Positions 33,402 through 41,684 of a DNA stretch of 53,324 bases are shown one piece after another. How positions within the stretch are numbered: position 1 is the first letter of the stretch; the number at the start of each line of letters is the position of its first letter. Location: the NCBI GenBank assembly GCA_022822495.1, contig JAJEBQ010000021.1, forward strand, positions 1 through 53,324, read 5' to 3'. Below the pieces are notes generated by a model. It saw only the letters and a list, made by a program, of their open reading frames with translations. It did no database searches and was not told where the DNA came from. A program made the position numbers and the translations under genes. The DNA comes from Paracoccaceae bacterium. GTDB lineage: Bacteria > Pseudomonadota > Alphaproteobacteria > Rhodobacterales > Rhodobacteraceae.

Positions 33402-34292
33402 TTAGGCCCATTTTGCTAAGGGAGGAAGGCTCATAAGAACTGCCTCTGGGTCATGCTTTGACACCAATCCGAATTTTGTTCCTCGATCATAGATCAGATT
33501 GAACTCAGTGTATAGCCCTCTGTGCAATAACTGCTTTTCCTTGTCCTCTGGTGTCCATTCCTCTTCCTGAAGGTCAGATACTATACTTGGATAAACATCC
33601 AGAAATGTATTTCCGATATCCCTAACAAAGGCGAAATCTTTTTCCCAATGACCAGAATCCAAATCGTCAAAAAAGATCCCCCCTACCCCTCTGGCTCTTT
33701 CTCGATGAGGGACATAAAAATATTTATCAGCCTGCTCTTTGAACTTTAGGTAATAGCTTTCATCATGCTTGTCACAGATATCTTTCAAAGCCTTGTGAAA
33801 CCTTGCGGTTTCTTTAGTGTTTTCAAGACAAGGGTTTAAATCCATACCTCCACCAAACCAGACTTCCTGCTCGGTAGCAAACATCCTGGTGTTGAAGTGC
33901 ACAGCAGGAACCCGGGGGTTATTGAGATGGGTGACAACGGAAATACCAGTAGCCCAAAAGGAAGATTGTTCCTTCTTGATGGTTTTTCTCTTGTTTAAAA
34001 CCTTAACCATTTCCGGGCTCAAGGTGCCATAAACAGTTGATACGTTCACCCCAACCTTTTCAAATACCTTTCCTGCAACCATTTTGGCCATTAGGCCACC
34101 TCCGGTTTCTTTATCACCCTCGGGTTTCCTAGTTGTTTTTCGATAAGAGAATTGTCCCGGTTTTATATCTTCCTGTTGGGATGAGGGGAGTTCTAACTCC
34201 AATTCCTCAAACGTGCTGCATATCTCTGTAGACAGGTCGACAAACCAGTCACTGGCTATTTCATTACGCTCAGTAGCATAAAATTCATTCAT
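33402..34292 (-). CDS. hemF: Oxygen-dependent coproporphyrinogen III oxidase
   Basis: 296 aa. HemF oxidatively decarboxylates coproporphyrinogen III to protoporphyrinogen IX and needs O2, indicating aerobic haem synthesis. Landmarks are GGGLMAKMVAGKVFEKVGVN, PAVHFNTRMFAT, WFGGGMDLNPCLE, ARGVGGIFFDDL and the C-terminal YDRGTKFGLVSK. It is read towards hemE and follows recR by 40 bp on the same strand. Confidence 0.96.
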   Translation of the reverse strand: MNEFYATERNEIASDWFVDLSTEICSTFEELELELPSSQQEDIKPGQFSYRKTTRKPEGDKETGGGLMAKMVAGKVFEKVGVNVSTVYGTLSPEMVKVLNKRKTIKKEQSSFWATGISVVTHLNNPRVPAVHFNTRMFATEQEVWFGGGMDLNPCLENTKETARFHKALKDICDKHDESYYLKFKEQADKYFYVPHRERARGVGGIFFDDLDSGHWEKDFAFVRDIGNTFLDVYPSIVSDLQEEEWTPEDKEKQLLHRGLYTEFNLIYDRGTKFGLVSKHDPEAVLMSLPPLAKWA

Positions 34293-34332
34293 AAGTGTAA
34301 CCTTTAACTATATCTGATCAATTTAATTGCTC

Positions 34333-34929
34333 TTAATACTCTTGTCGGGAGTTGAGAGCTGATGCGATTGTACTGGAGTCAAGATAATCCAACTCTCCCC
34401 CAGAGGGCATTCCTCTACCTAGCGTGGTGATTGTCAAATCCATACCTTCCAATTGTTCCACAATAAAATGTGTCGTCGATTGGCCGGCAACAGTTGCATT
34501 CATAGCCAGGATCACTTCAGTGATATTTTCGTCTTTAATTCGTGCAATTAGTTGGGGGATTCCAAGCTCATCAGGCCCCACTCCTTCAAATACGGATAAG
34601 ACTCCTCCGAGGACATGATATTGTCCGTGATACATCTCTGTTTTCTCCATGGCCCACAAATCGATTACCGACTCGACTACACACAGAACATCACTTTGGC
34701 GATTATCAGAACTGCAAATATCACATTTTGAATGTAGAGTTACATTCCCACAGATAGGGCAGAAATCAATTATTTCAATAAAGTTATCCATCATCTTGAC
34801 CAAAGGTTCAAAAAGTTGCGTCCGATTTTTAATCAGATGCAGTACGATTCTTTTCGAAGATTTTGGTCCCAAACCCGGTAATCTGGCAAACTGATCGACC
34901 AGAATTTGGATTTCGTTTTTACGGGCCAT
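34333..34929 (-). CDS. recR: Recombination mediator RecR
   Basis: 198 aa. RecR forms a ring that helps RecO load RecA at gaps. The features in order are the helix-hairpin-helix LARLPGLGPKSSKRIVLHL (about 14-32), a C4 zinc finger CPICGN...SKCDIC (57-72) and a Toprim domain VLCVVESVIDLWAMEK and ILAMNATVAGQSTTHFI, ending in the Walker-B-like LGRGMPSGGELDYLDSSTI. Its ATG overlaps the ybaB stop by one base (TAATG), so the two are coupled. Confidence 0.95.
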   Translation of the reverse strand: MARKNEIQILVDQFARLPGLGPKSSKRIVLHLIKNRTQLFEPLVKMMDNFIEIIDFCPICGNVTLHSKCDICSSDNRQSDVLCVVESVIDLWAMEKTEMYHGQYHVLGGVLSVFEGVGPDELGIPQLIARIKDENITEVILAMNATVAGQSTTHFIVEQLEGMDLTITTLGRGMPSGGELDYLDSSTIASALNSRQEY

Positions 34930-35273
34930 TAAATGTTGAAATCAAAGTCGGAAGGCAGACCAACTTTCTCAGTTACCTTTCTTCGGCGCTCGGCTGCAAT
35001 TACCAACGCTTCGGATTGAACCTTTTTTATGGCTTCAGTTGCAGCCCGAGACAAATCTATTTCATCATTCGAATCTAATTTTGCATCATTGATGGTAATT
35101 TCGTTGATTAAGCCATTACCATTACTAATCACCTTAACAGTTTGGCAGGAACTTTCGGCCATGATCACCATTTCCTCTATTTCCTTGTTGGCTCGTAACA
35201 AATCATTCTTGAGTTCCTTACCTGCCTTGGCAAGTTCGGCTATTTTCATCGGGTTAAATTTATCTGGTATCAT
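34929..35273 (-). CDS. ybaB: YbaB/EbfC nucleoid-associated protein
   Basis: 114 aa. YbaB dimers bind DNA and take part in recombination-related processes. Typical features are MKIAELAKAGKELKNDLLRANKEIEEM (charged helix), VISNGNGLINEITINDAKL and the C-terminal ATEAIKKVQSEALVIAAE. The dnaX-ybaB-recR order is widespread in bacteria. An 8-bp gap separates it from dnaX, and it is coupled with recR. Confidence 0.93.
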   Translation of the reverse strand: MIPDKFNPMKIAELAKAGKELKNDLLRANKEIEEMVIMAESSCQTVKVISNGNGLINEITINDAKLDSNDEIDLSRAATEAIKKVQSEALVIAAERRRKVTEKVGLPSDFDFNI

Positions 35274-35281
35274 TTATCATC

Positions 35282-36760
35282 CTACTTACCGGAATTATTA
35301 CTAATGACTTTGGCTTCAGGGAACGCTTCTAATACGCTTGCAACCAATTCGTTGTTCTCAACACCTTGTGGCTGTGAATTCTCACCTGTAGCATTTTTTG
35401 TAACCTGTGGTTGTTCATCTGTTTTTTCCACCTTTGATGCTTGCTTGATTGGAGGATGCACATCTTCCGATGGCTGAATATTCTGTGATGACTGGTTCTG
35501 AACATTTGCAGAAGAACGATTCTTTGCTTCTGGACTTTGGTCCATTGACTTAGCTTTATCTCGTATATTGCTTTGTTCAAGGCTAGTTTGATTTGAGGCT
35601 GATTTTTGTAATTTTTCAATAATTTCAAGAGGTGTCGGTAAATTGGCGGCATGTGTCAACCTAATCATGGCCATTTCCGCAGCCATCATTTGATCGGGTG
35701 AATAGGTTAATTCCTGGATTATTTTCAACAGCATTTGCCAAGCACGATGCAAGACCATAAAGGATAATCTTGAGCTTAAATCCTGACCTCTGGTTTTCTC
35801 TTCGGGTGATAGTGTTGGATCATCAAGTGTTTGGGAATTGATTTTGACGACTGACAGGAAATGAATTGTTTCGGCAAGGTCCATCAAAATGGTTTGTGGG
35901 TCGGCTCCATCATTGTATTGCGACTTAAATTCTTCAAGGGCACCTGCTGCATCTCCAATGAAAATCAATTCAACCAAGTCCAAAATACGGCCCTTGTCAG
36001 TCAACCCAAGCATGTTTCTGGTAATTTCAGCGGTGATTTTGCCAGAAGAAAACGAAATGGATTGATCCAACAGGCTAATGCCATCACGAACAGAACCCTC
36101 AGCTGCACGAACCAGCAATCTCATGGCATCTTCATCAACTTCAGCACCCTCCTTTGTAGCAATGGTATTAAGATGATTGGTCATGGTCTGTGGTTCAATT
36201 CTTCTAAGATCAAAACGCTGACATCTGGATAAAATTGTAACCGGTACCATCCTGATTTCTGTTGTGGCAAATATAAATACAACATGTTCAGGAGGTTCCT
36301 CCAAAGTCTTTAACAATGCATTAAAGGCACTCTTAGAAAGCATGTGCACTTCGTCAATGATGTAGACTTTGTACCGAGCAGTATTGGGCTGATAATGAAC
36401 CGTTTCAAGCAACTCCCTAATATCATTGACCCCTGTTCTTGAGGCCGCATCCATCTCAAGAACGTCCAAGTGATTCCCGGCCGCAATTGCCTGGCAATGA
36501 ATACACACATTGCACGGTTCGGTTGTTATTGCCCCCTCCCCATCGCGGCCAATACAATTCATCCCTTTGGCCAGCAATCTGGCAGTTGTTGTTTTACCAA
36601 CCCCCCTTACACCGGTAAGTATAAAGGCCTGTGCAATTCTTCCAGATTTAAAGGAATTCCCAATCACCCGAACCAAGGCTTCTTGACCGATAACCTCAGA
36701 AAATTTGCTCGGGCGATACTTTCGGGCCAATACCTGATATTTCCCGGTCTTGGTACTCAT
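35282..36760 (-). CDS. dnaX: DNA polymerase III gamma/tau subunit
   Basis: 492 aa. The clamp-loader ATPase has Walker A GVRGVGKTTTARLLAKG (about 50), a zinc-binding CNVCIHC module, Walker B VYIIDEVHMLS, and SRC motif LSRCQRFDLRRIEPQ. Domain III follows to about residue 370, then a low-complexity Gln/Ser/Lys-rich linker (about 395-470) and a short end. It lacks most of the long C-terminal polymerase-binding region found in long tau forms, so it is shorter than many alphaproteobacterial DnaX proteins. I see no classic A6G-type slippery site. It is downstream of the SRP RNA gene on the same strand. Confidence 0.95.
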   Translation of the reverse strand: MSTKTGKYQVLARKYRPSKFSEVIGQEALVRVIGNSFKSGRIAQAFILTGVRGVGKTTTARLLAKGMNCIGRDGEGAITTEPCNVCIHCQAIAAGNHLDVLEMDAASRTGVNDIRELLETVHYQPNTARYKVYIIDEVHMLSKSAFNALLKTLEEPPEHVVFIFATTEIRMVPVTILSRCQRFDLRRIEPQTMTNHLNTIATKEGAEVDEDAMRLLVRAAEGSVRDGISLLDQSISFSSGKITAEITRNMLGLTDKGRILDLVELIFIGDAAGALEEFKSQYNDGADPQTILMDLAETIHFLSVVKINSQTLDDPTLSPEEKTRGQDLSSRLSFMVLHRAWQMLLKIIQELTYSPDQMMAAEMAMIRLTHAANLPTPLEIIEKLQKSASNQTSLEQSNIRDKAKSMDQSPEAKNRSSANVQNQSSQNIQPSEDVHPPIKQASKVEKTDEQPQVTKNATGENSQPQGVENNELVASVLEAFPEAKVISNNSGK

Positions 36761-36891
36761 TACATCCTAAACGTTTATTGTCAATCAAATCGGGCAGTTT
36801 ATACCCAATGGCAGTTATTACAAAAAATTGTAGGTAATTTACAAATTTCTTATCACGAAAGTTATTCGAAAGACCCCGTCGCTCTCGAATA

Positions 36892-36988
36892 GTGAGAGAC
36901 TGAAATCAACCCATTCAGTGATTACTACGGCTGCTTCCTTTCAGACCTGACCGGGTTCGCAATATGAACGCCCGATTCAATCTCTCAC
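36892..36988 (-). ncRNA. ffs: Bacterial small SRP RNA (4.5S type)
   Basis: On the minus strand the 97-nt segment starts GTGAGAGATTGAATC and ends GATTTCAGTCTCTCAC, so the ends pair into a long stem. The middle holds the invariant SRP domain IV hairpin, GGTCAGGTCTGAAAGGAAGCAGCC, whose internal loop and GAAA-type tetraloop region bind Ffh. The RNA targets nascent membrane proteins to the Sec translocon together with Ffh. Location just upstream of dnaX is the usual alphaproteobacterial arrangement. Confidence 0.92.
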
Positions 36989-37119
36989 GACAAAAATAGT
37001 TGGTAATAAAAATTTCTCAAGGCTATCAACTGGCTGATTATATGCGATAATCCCATTTCCATTTGACTACCACCAGGGTGGTCTTGATTGCTTTCCTTAA
37101 ATTGTCATAATCTGCCTCT

Positions 37120-38082
37120 ATGGAAATCAATGAATATGTTACCTTTGCAAATCCATCGCAACTGGAAAGAAAACGAGACAAGCTTGAAGATATAGACCTT
37201 CTTAACCATGGCCTGCGAGGGAAGGATTCTCGTGTGCTGCTCTTTTGGCAGGGAATGCCGATGGTTGACAGTCAATCCATGCCGGTTTTTCTTGAACCAA
37301 AACCAAAAATTCTGGATTTTCTGCCAACAAAAGTTTTTCTTGGTACAAATTCAGGTATTGATTACTATGCAGGAGAAATCGCACTGCAATCCACCTCTCA
37401 GCCAAATGTCGTTGCCAAACCTACACTTTTTGATACAAAAATATATCAGCACCCCAATTTTCCCAACTATCAATTTCAAAATCTCAGAATCCTCTTACCT
37501 CTGCTTGGCGAATCACTTAATGCCGAATTGTTGGCAACTTCCAAGGCTTTATTGGGGTGGCATAAAGCGCATAAATTCTGTTCCTCCTGTGGTGCATCCT
37601 CTGACCTAGGTCATACCGGCTGGTCTCGAATATGTCCACAATGTAAATCCGAGCACTTTCCACGATGTGACCCAGTCGTTATTATGCTTATCACACATCA
37701 AAATCGATTGCTTTTAGGACGCTCCTACCATTGGCCTCGGGGCATGCATTCTTTACTGGCTGGATTTATGGAACCGGGAGAATCTATAGAATCCGCTGTG
37801 AAACGTGAAGTTTATGAAGAAGCAGAAATCGTTGTCGATAATATCAGCTACGTAGCGTCCCAGCCCTGGCCATTTCCCACGTCTTTAATGATTGGTTGTA
37901 AAGGTATTGCCTTAACCGAGGAAATTAAGCCCCAGATAGAGGAGATTGAAAACGCCCTTTGGCTTGAACGAGAAGAAGTCATGGAAATTTATGGTGGTTT
38001 CAGAACCGATATTACCCTACCTCGTAAAGGTTCCATTGCAGAATTTATGATCAGAAAATGGTTGGAAGGTACTCTGACTTAG
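37120..38082 (+). CDS. nudC: NAD+/NADH diphosphatase (Nudix)
   Basis: 320 aa. NudC hydrolyses NADH to NMNH and AMP and can decap NAD-RNA. There is an N-terminal NUDIX-like domain, then a four-Cys zinc ribbon CSSCG...CPQCKSEHFPRCDP (about 151-182), followed by the Nudix box GFMEPGESIESAVKREVYEEA (about 219-241) and the SQPWPFPTSLM motif that marks the NADH pyrophosphatase group. It is read away from the SRP RNA gene; the IS5-family element is inserted 6 bp after its stop codon and leaves it intact. Confidence 0.95.
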   Translation: MEINEYVTFANPSQLERKRDKLEDIDLLNHGLRGKDSRVLLFWQGMPMVDSQSMPVFLEPKPKILDFLPTKVFLGTNSGIDYYAGEIALQSTSQPNVVAKPTLFDTKIYQHPNFPNYQFQNLRILLPLLGESLNAELLATSKALLGWHKAHKFCSSCGASSDLGHTGWSRICPQCKSEHFPRCDPVVIMLITHQNRLLLGRSYHWPRGMHSLLAGFMEPGESIESAVKREVYEEAEIVVDNISYVASQPWPFPTSLMIGCKGIALTEEIKPQIEEIENALWLEREEVMEIYGGFRTDITLPRKGSIAEFMIRKWLEGTLT

Positions 38083-38088
38083 TCATTA

Positions 38089-39439
38089 GGGCACCTCTTT
38101 TTTTACTATTGCCTGAGATTCTCTGATTTTCAAAAACCACTTTTCTAAATTTTCTATCCCTGTGACATACAGTTTTTTGTAAAATGTTCATCAATCAGGG
38201 CCTTTTTTCGCTCCATTCACCCTTTGGTCGCACCAGAACACACACCTCCCCCTTCCTTTGGACACTCATGACATAATGCGCCCTAGAGGGTGACGGCAGC
38301 ACGCTGCAAAGAACTCAGCTTCTTGATGTTATAACACAGATTGCCCAAGCCAATCCAAACCCGGGAACGATTGAGACCCAAACAGGTCATAGAACGAGCC
38401 TTCTGGTCATTCCTCAGCGCCCCAAAAACATGCTCAACACGACACCGTACCTTCGAATAAGAATGGTTCAATGTAATCTGACGAGAACGCAAAGGCTGGC
38501 CACGCTTGGCCTTGTACGTGATCCGGGGCTTGAACCCCTTCTTGCGTAAACCAGAAAGTCTTTCCTTCGAACGATAGGCACGGTCGGCATACACCTCATG
38601 ACCCTTGGGAGGATGAGCATCCAAGAGAACCTCAAACACTTGACTGTCGTGTACATGTGCCGGCGACACCTCCCACTTGGCGATTAACTTTGTCGTCCGA
38701 TCAACCGCAATGTGATTCTTGTAGCCAAAATAAGTGATACCGTTTTTCTTGAGCCAGCGTGCCTCCGTGTCCTTCTGATACAACTTGTTCGGGTGGTCTT
38801 TCCAGTCCGAGGGAACCTCACCACTCTTAAGCGTCGCATTCTCCTTCCGGCTGTTACGTTGACGGGGAACCTGGACAACCGATGAATCCACCAACGTCCC
38901 CGTCTGTAAACGAGAGCCATGGGCGGCCAACGGATCCTTGAACAAAGCAACCAACGCGTCAAGACGACCCGACGGGCTCAACTTGTTGTGATACTTCCAA
39001 AGCGTTTTCTGGTCTGGAACTTGGTTCTTGCTGTGAAGACCCGCAAACGGCTTGAACGAGGTCCGATCAAGAAGCATGTATTGCAATTGTTCATCATCCC
39101 CAACAGAAGGGAACGGAGAATAATGAGAGAGTCCCAGGGACGACGGCCCGGATCACGGGTGCGAGGAGGGCCAAAGACCTCTTCAAGGAGCGGTCGGAAC
39201 AGCTCCCAGTCCACCAACTCTTTCATACTTTGCAGATTGTTGAATTCCTTCAACGCTTGGCGCTGATGATCTTCTTCCAGCACGTGACGTTTGTCCATGT
39301 GAGATGTCCTGGTTTTGCCTTAAAAAGGGAATACTGTATTTCGTGTTGACTTCCATTGAACCACAACACAGACAAAAAGACTAGGATTTGAGGGGTGTTT
39401 TATAAAAAAATGTGGTTGAATTAATAAATAGAGGTGCCC
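38089..39439 (-). mobile_element. IS5-family insertion sequence, complete ends
   Basis: 1351-bp element with perfect 10-bp terminal inverted repeats, GGGCACCTCT at 38089-38098 and AGAGGTGCCC at 39430-39439, flanked by a TTA direct repeat on both sides (38086-38088 and 39440-39442), consistent with a 3-bp target duplication. The single transposase gene is on the minus strand and split by a frameshift. It lies between nudC and the TIR/caspase operon, at the edge of the accessory island. The cassette at 21764-23559 shares the same terminal repeats. Confidence 0.88.
38283..39298 (-). CDS. IS5-family transposase, two overlapping frames
   Basis: The first frame starts at 39298 (MDKRHVLEEDHQRQ...) and supplies the N-terminal DUF772-type region; the second, to 38283, supplies the DDE catalytic domain: LVDSSVVQVPRQRNSR (first Asp), HVHDSQVFEVLLD, VYADRAYRSK (second Asp) and CRVEHVFGALRN (Glu). 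A -1 shift at TTGGGGA (cccc at 39098-39101 on the plus strand) joins them into LLGDDEQLQYMLLD, exactly the sequence expected in this family. It could be a programmed frameshift or a single lost G. The second frame has no credible start of its own. Confidence 0.8.
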
Positions 39440-39492
39440 TTAAGTATTGACACCCTGATCTGATTTAAATTCAACAGAAGTTTTACCAGCTA

Positions 39493-39993
39493 CTAATAGC
39501 CACGCGAAAGTCGCCCCATGAGGTGCTTGTGAAAATCCTCAGCGCCTCGCTTCACAATTTTTGTTCGACGGTCCGGAGAGAATGCTTCTTGTAACAACTG
39601 ACGAGCAACAGCCTTCTCGTTTTCTTTGCTGTATTGGCAGTATAGATCAACATCTTGGTCGGTATGGAGTTCGGGCCACTTCTTCAGGTAGCTAGGCAAC
39701 CATATGTGCCTGTGCGAGAAGCTAGCCATTCGAAAGGCTTTCTCTGAGCCAACGCCTATTTCCCAAGGAACCCACCAAGAATCCTTGGTTTGATTTGAAA
39801 CCACCGCGATCAGTTGGTCGCACTCAGACATCCTCCGAAGCAAAAGGTCGGCCAACTCGGGCCCATCTTTGGCCAAAGCATCATCAATTGTATCGAGGTA
39901 TATATCTAGACCATTGTAGCGAACTCGGGTTGCAACACGTCTAGCAAGTTCAGAATCCGTGTTCTTGTGCGAAATAAATACCTTGCTTACCAT
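39493..39993 (-). CDS. TIR-domain protein 2 of the TIR-caspase-TIR operon
   Basis: 166 aa, a single TIR domain and a short charged tail. Box 1 is KVFISHKNTDSELARRV. The central segment SECDQLIAVVSNQTKDSW leads to WVPWEIGVG, with the putative catalytic Glu at residue 78. This glutamate is conserved in TIR NADases, which cleave NAD+ or make cyclic ADP-ribose isomers. It belongs to the classical bacterial TIR branch, distinct from the ThsB-like TIR encoded 1 kb upstream. The start has GAGGG 6 bases upstream and lies 9 bp after the caspase-like gene, so it is the third gene of that operon. Confidence 0.82.
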   Translation of the reverse strand: MVSKVFISHKNTDSELARRVATRVRYNGLDIYLDTIDDALAKDGPELADLLLRRMSECDQLIAVVSNQTKDSWWVPWEIGVGSEKAFRMASFSHRHIWLPSYLKKWPELHTDQDVDLYCQYSKENEKAVARQLLQEAFSPDRRTKIVKRGAEDFHKHLMGRLSRGY

Positions 39994-40002
39994 CCGTCGC
40001 CC

Positions 40003-40995
40003 TCAGATTTTCTTATTTTCTGCAAGACGGCGGAAGTGCACACCCTGCGGGGTAAGCCTGCATCCACCTGAGAAAACCGCAGCGTGCCACATATGCTCGT
40101 GTCCTGTCGGAACCACGAGGCCGTGGCGATTGCATTGCTGAAGATCACGGTAGGCAAGAACATGGGTATCATCAACTGCAACGCTCTTCAATCTAACGGT
40201 ATCTTCTCCCCTGTCAGGTTCATATGACGGGTCGAGTTTGAAGACATGCTCCGGACACGGAAAGTAGACTGGCAGTCGCCGCAATACCGTCTTGGAGACG
40301 CGCGGCTCCACTGATCGCAGCGTGATGAACGTCTGAACGTTCGCTTTGTAGATCGGTCGTTGTTCCCAGGCACCGAGCGTCTGATCCACATGGGCATAGA
40401 GAGAGGCGGGTGTGATACGGCCAATCACATCGCTTGCTGCTCCGCCGAGGCCGTCGAGTATGATGTCGGTGAACTTTCCATATCCGCCCACTTCTGCTGC
40501 TACACCGTCTTTGTGGCAAGCCGTCAAAATAGTCAGGCCGTTGCCGATCACATCGATACCATTTTGCCCCAACCCAGTGATTTCACCAACGAAACCTGAT
40601 TGACAGCTATCGAGCAAGATGACTGACGATTTGATTTTGGGGTGCGCCTTGTTAGCCTGCTGAAGAATATCGACCAGGCTAACGCCCCAGTTAGGGTTCT
40701 GACCATCTTGCGTAACGAGGTAACCGTTGTTTGTCGTCTCGTTAAGAAAGCCATGGCCTGCAAAATAGAGTAGTGCGGTTTCAGCTTCGCCACTGAAAAG
40801 ATTGGCAACAGCATCTGAAAGGCACCTCGCCGTCACATCCACTTCGCTGCTGACGATCTTCCGCACATCGAAGTTGGGCGAACCATCGCCATTCGATTCC
40901 AACAGCGAAGCAAGCTTGTTTGCGTCGTTGACACACCCGTTCAGCCCATTCGGAGACGGATATTCATCTATGCCTACAACTAGCGCTCTCTTCAT
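40003..40995 (-). CDS. Caspase-like cysteine peptidase (peptidase C14 family)
   Basis: 330 aa from ATG 40995; a longer frame exists only because it overlaps the TIR gene. The N-terminus MKRALVVGIDEYPSPNGLNG is the caspase/metacaspase first strand. The catalytic dyad is complete: His81 in LLYFAGHGFL and Cys131 in VILLDSCQSG. The p20-like domain spans about residues 1-200. The C-terminal 120 residues look like a separate module with a helix-turn-helix-like end (DLQQCNRHGLVV...CRLTPQGVHFRRLAENKKI). Its ATG overlaps the stop of the upstream TIR gene (TAATG). In Thoeris-like defence, TIR-made signals activate an effector; here the effector would be this protease, which could kill infected cells by cleaving proteins. 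Confidence 0.87.
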   Translation of the reverse strand: MKRALVVGIDEYPSPNGLNGCVNDANKLASLLESNGDGSPNFDVRKIVSSEVDVTARCLSDAVANLFSGEAETALLYFAGHGFLNETTNNGYLVTQDGQNPNWGVSLVDILQQANKAHPKIKSSVILLDSCQSGFVGEITGLGQNGIDVIGNGLTILTACHKDGVAAEVGGYGKFTDIILDGLGGAASDVIGRITPASLYAHVDQTLGAWEQRPIYKANVQTFITLRSVEPRVSKTVLRRLPVYFPCPEHVFKLDPSYEPDRGEDTVRLKSVAVDDTHVLAYRDLQQCNRHGLVVPTGHEHMWHAAVFSGGCRLTPQGVHFRRLAENKKI

Positions 40996-41387
40996 TATGT
41001 ATACCCACCAAGCCGATCGAGGAAGGCCACAATATTGGCTTCGGTCCAGTTGTAAATCTGTCGTCCAGCAATCTCGTCTGGAAGCCTGGTTATGCGATTG
41101 GGAGCGGGGTGTCCGTGGATCAACAGTGTTGGGATGTCCTCCTGAACTGCGCAATTCAGCTCCCATAGTTGTCCGTCTGCCGTTGGCGTGTTGGGGGTGA
41201 TGATCCCAATCATGCCTGAACAGCGGCTTATTCGCTCTCGGCAATTCGTCTTCCAAGCGTTATCCCAAGGCTCCTTGACCGAGTAGTCTGTAAACTCGAT
41301 CGCTGTTCTGGCGTTCTTCTTCTGACCGACCAAGAAATCTCTCAAAATCTTGTCTTCAATCGCAAAGCTAATAAATACGTTGGCCAT
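40995..41387 (-). CDS. ThsB-like TIR protein 1 of the TIR-caspase-TIR operon
   Basis: 130 aa. ATG 41387 is chosen because GGAGGT lies 7 bases upstream; an in-frame GTG nine bases earlier overlaps that site. The TIR-like fold of the DUF1863/ThsB type is seen in MANVFISFAIEDKILRDFL, the EFTDYSVKEPWDNAW loop and CSGMIGIITPNTPTADGQLW followed by the putative catalytic Glu76 (WELNCAV), then IPTLLIHGHP. ThsB proteins sense phage infection and convert NAD+ into a cyclic ADP-ribose type messenger. First gene of the operon; its stop overlaps the caspase start. The length is close to short stand-alone ThsB proteins. Confidence 0.8.
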   Translation of the reverse strand: MANVFISFAIEDKILRDFLVGQKKNARTAIEFTDYSVKEPWDNAWKTNCRERISRCSGMIGIITPNTPTADGQLWELNCAVQEDIPTLLIHGHPAPNRITRLPDEIAGRQIYNWTEANIVAFLDRLGGYT

Positions 41388-41684
41388 GTCAGCCACCTCC
41401 TTCTTTAAAATAACACTGCCGCGTAACTGAAACCGAACTTCTCCAGGAACTCCGCTGACTGCCGTCCCGACAGGTACGGTCCTTGTGGTGTCGATTCCCG
41501 TTGGAATCCAGATATAGGGGCGGACTCTACATCAAACAAGTGACTTGGGTAAATGTACGAACTCGAGTGGTGTGGTGCAGAGTGCGAACGATCATCAGAT
41601 CCCGGCATCCTGCACTCATTTCGCCTTTTCCAGCGGAGAGTCCCGAGACCTCACATCAATTACCTGTCCCGGTACTATCCGAAC
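41388..41684. other. Upstream region of the TIR-caspase operon
   Basis: About 300 bp before the first TIR gene, divergent from the broken gamma-glutamylcyclotransferase gene. It must carry the operon promoter, but I do not see an unambiguous -35/-10 pair. Short frames here have no recognisable content. Confidence 0.4.

Noticed and set aside
35329..35652. Alternative-frame product in the 3' part of dnaX as a frameshifted gamma form
   Set aside because: The frame is Lys/His/Gln-rich shadow coding and there is no A6G-like slippery site with a stem-loop.
40996..41256. Extended N-terminus (87 additional codons) for the caspase-like protein
   Set aside because: It lies wholly over the TIR1 gene in another frame, its sequence is Arg/His/Pro-rich without fold character, and the ATG at 40995 gives the expected caspase first strand with a TAATG coupling to TIR1.
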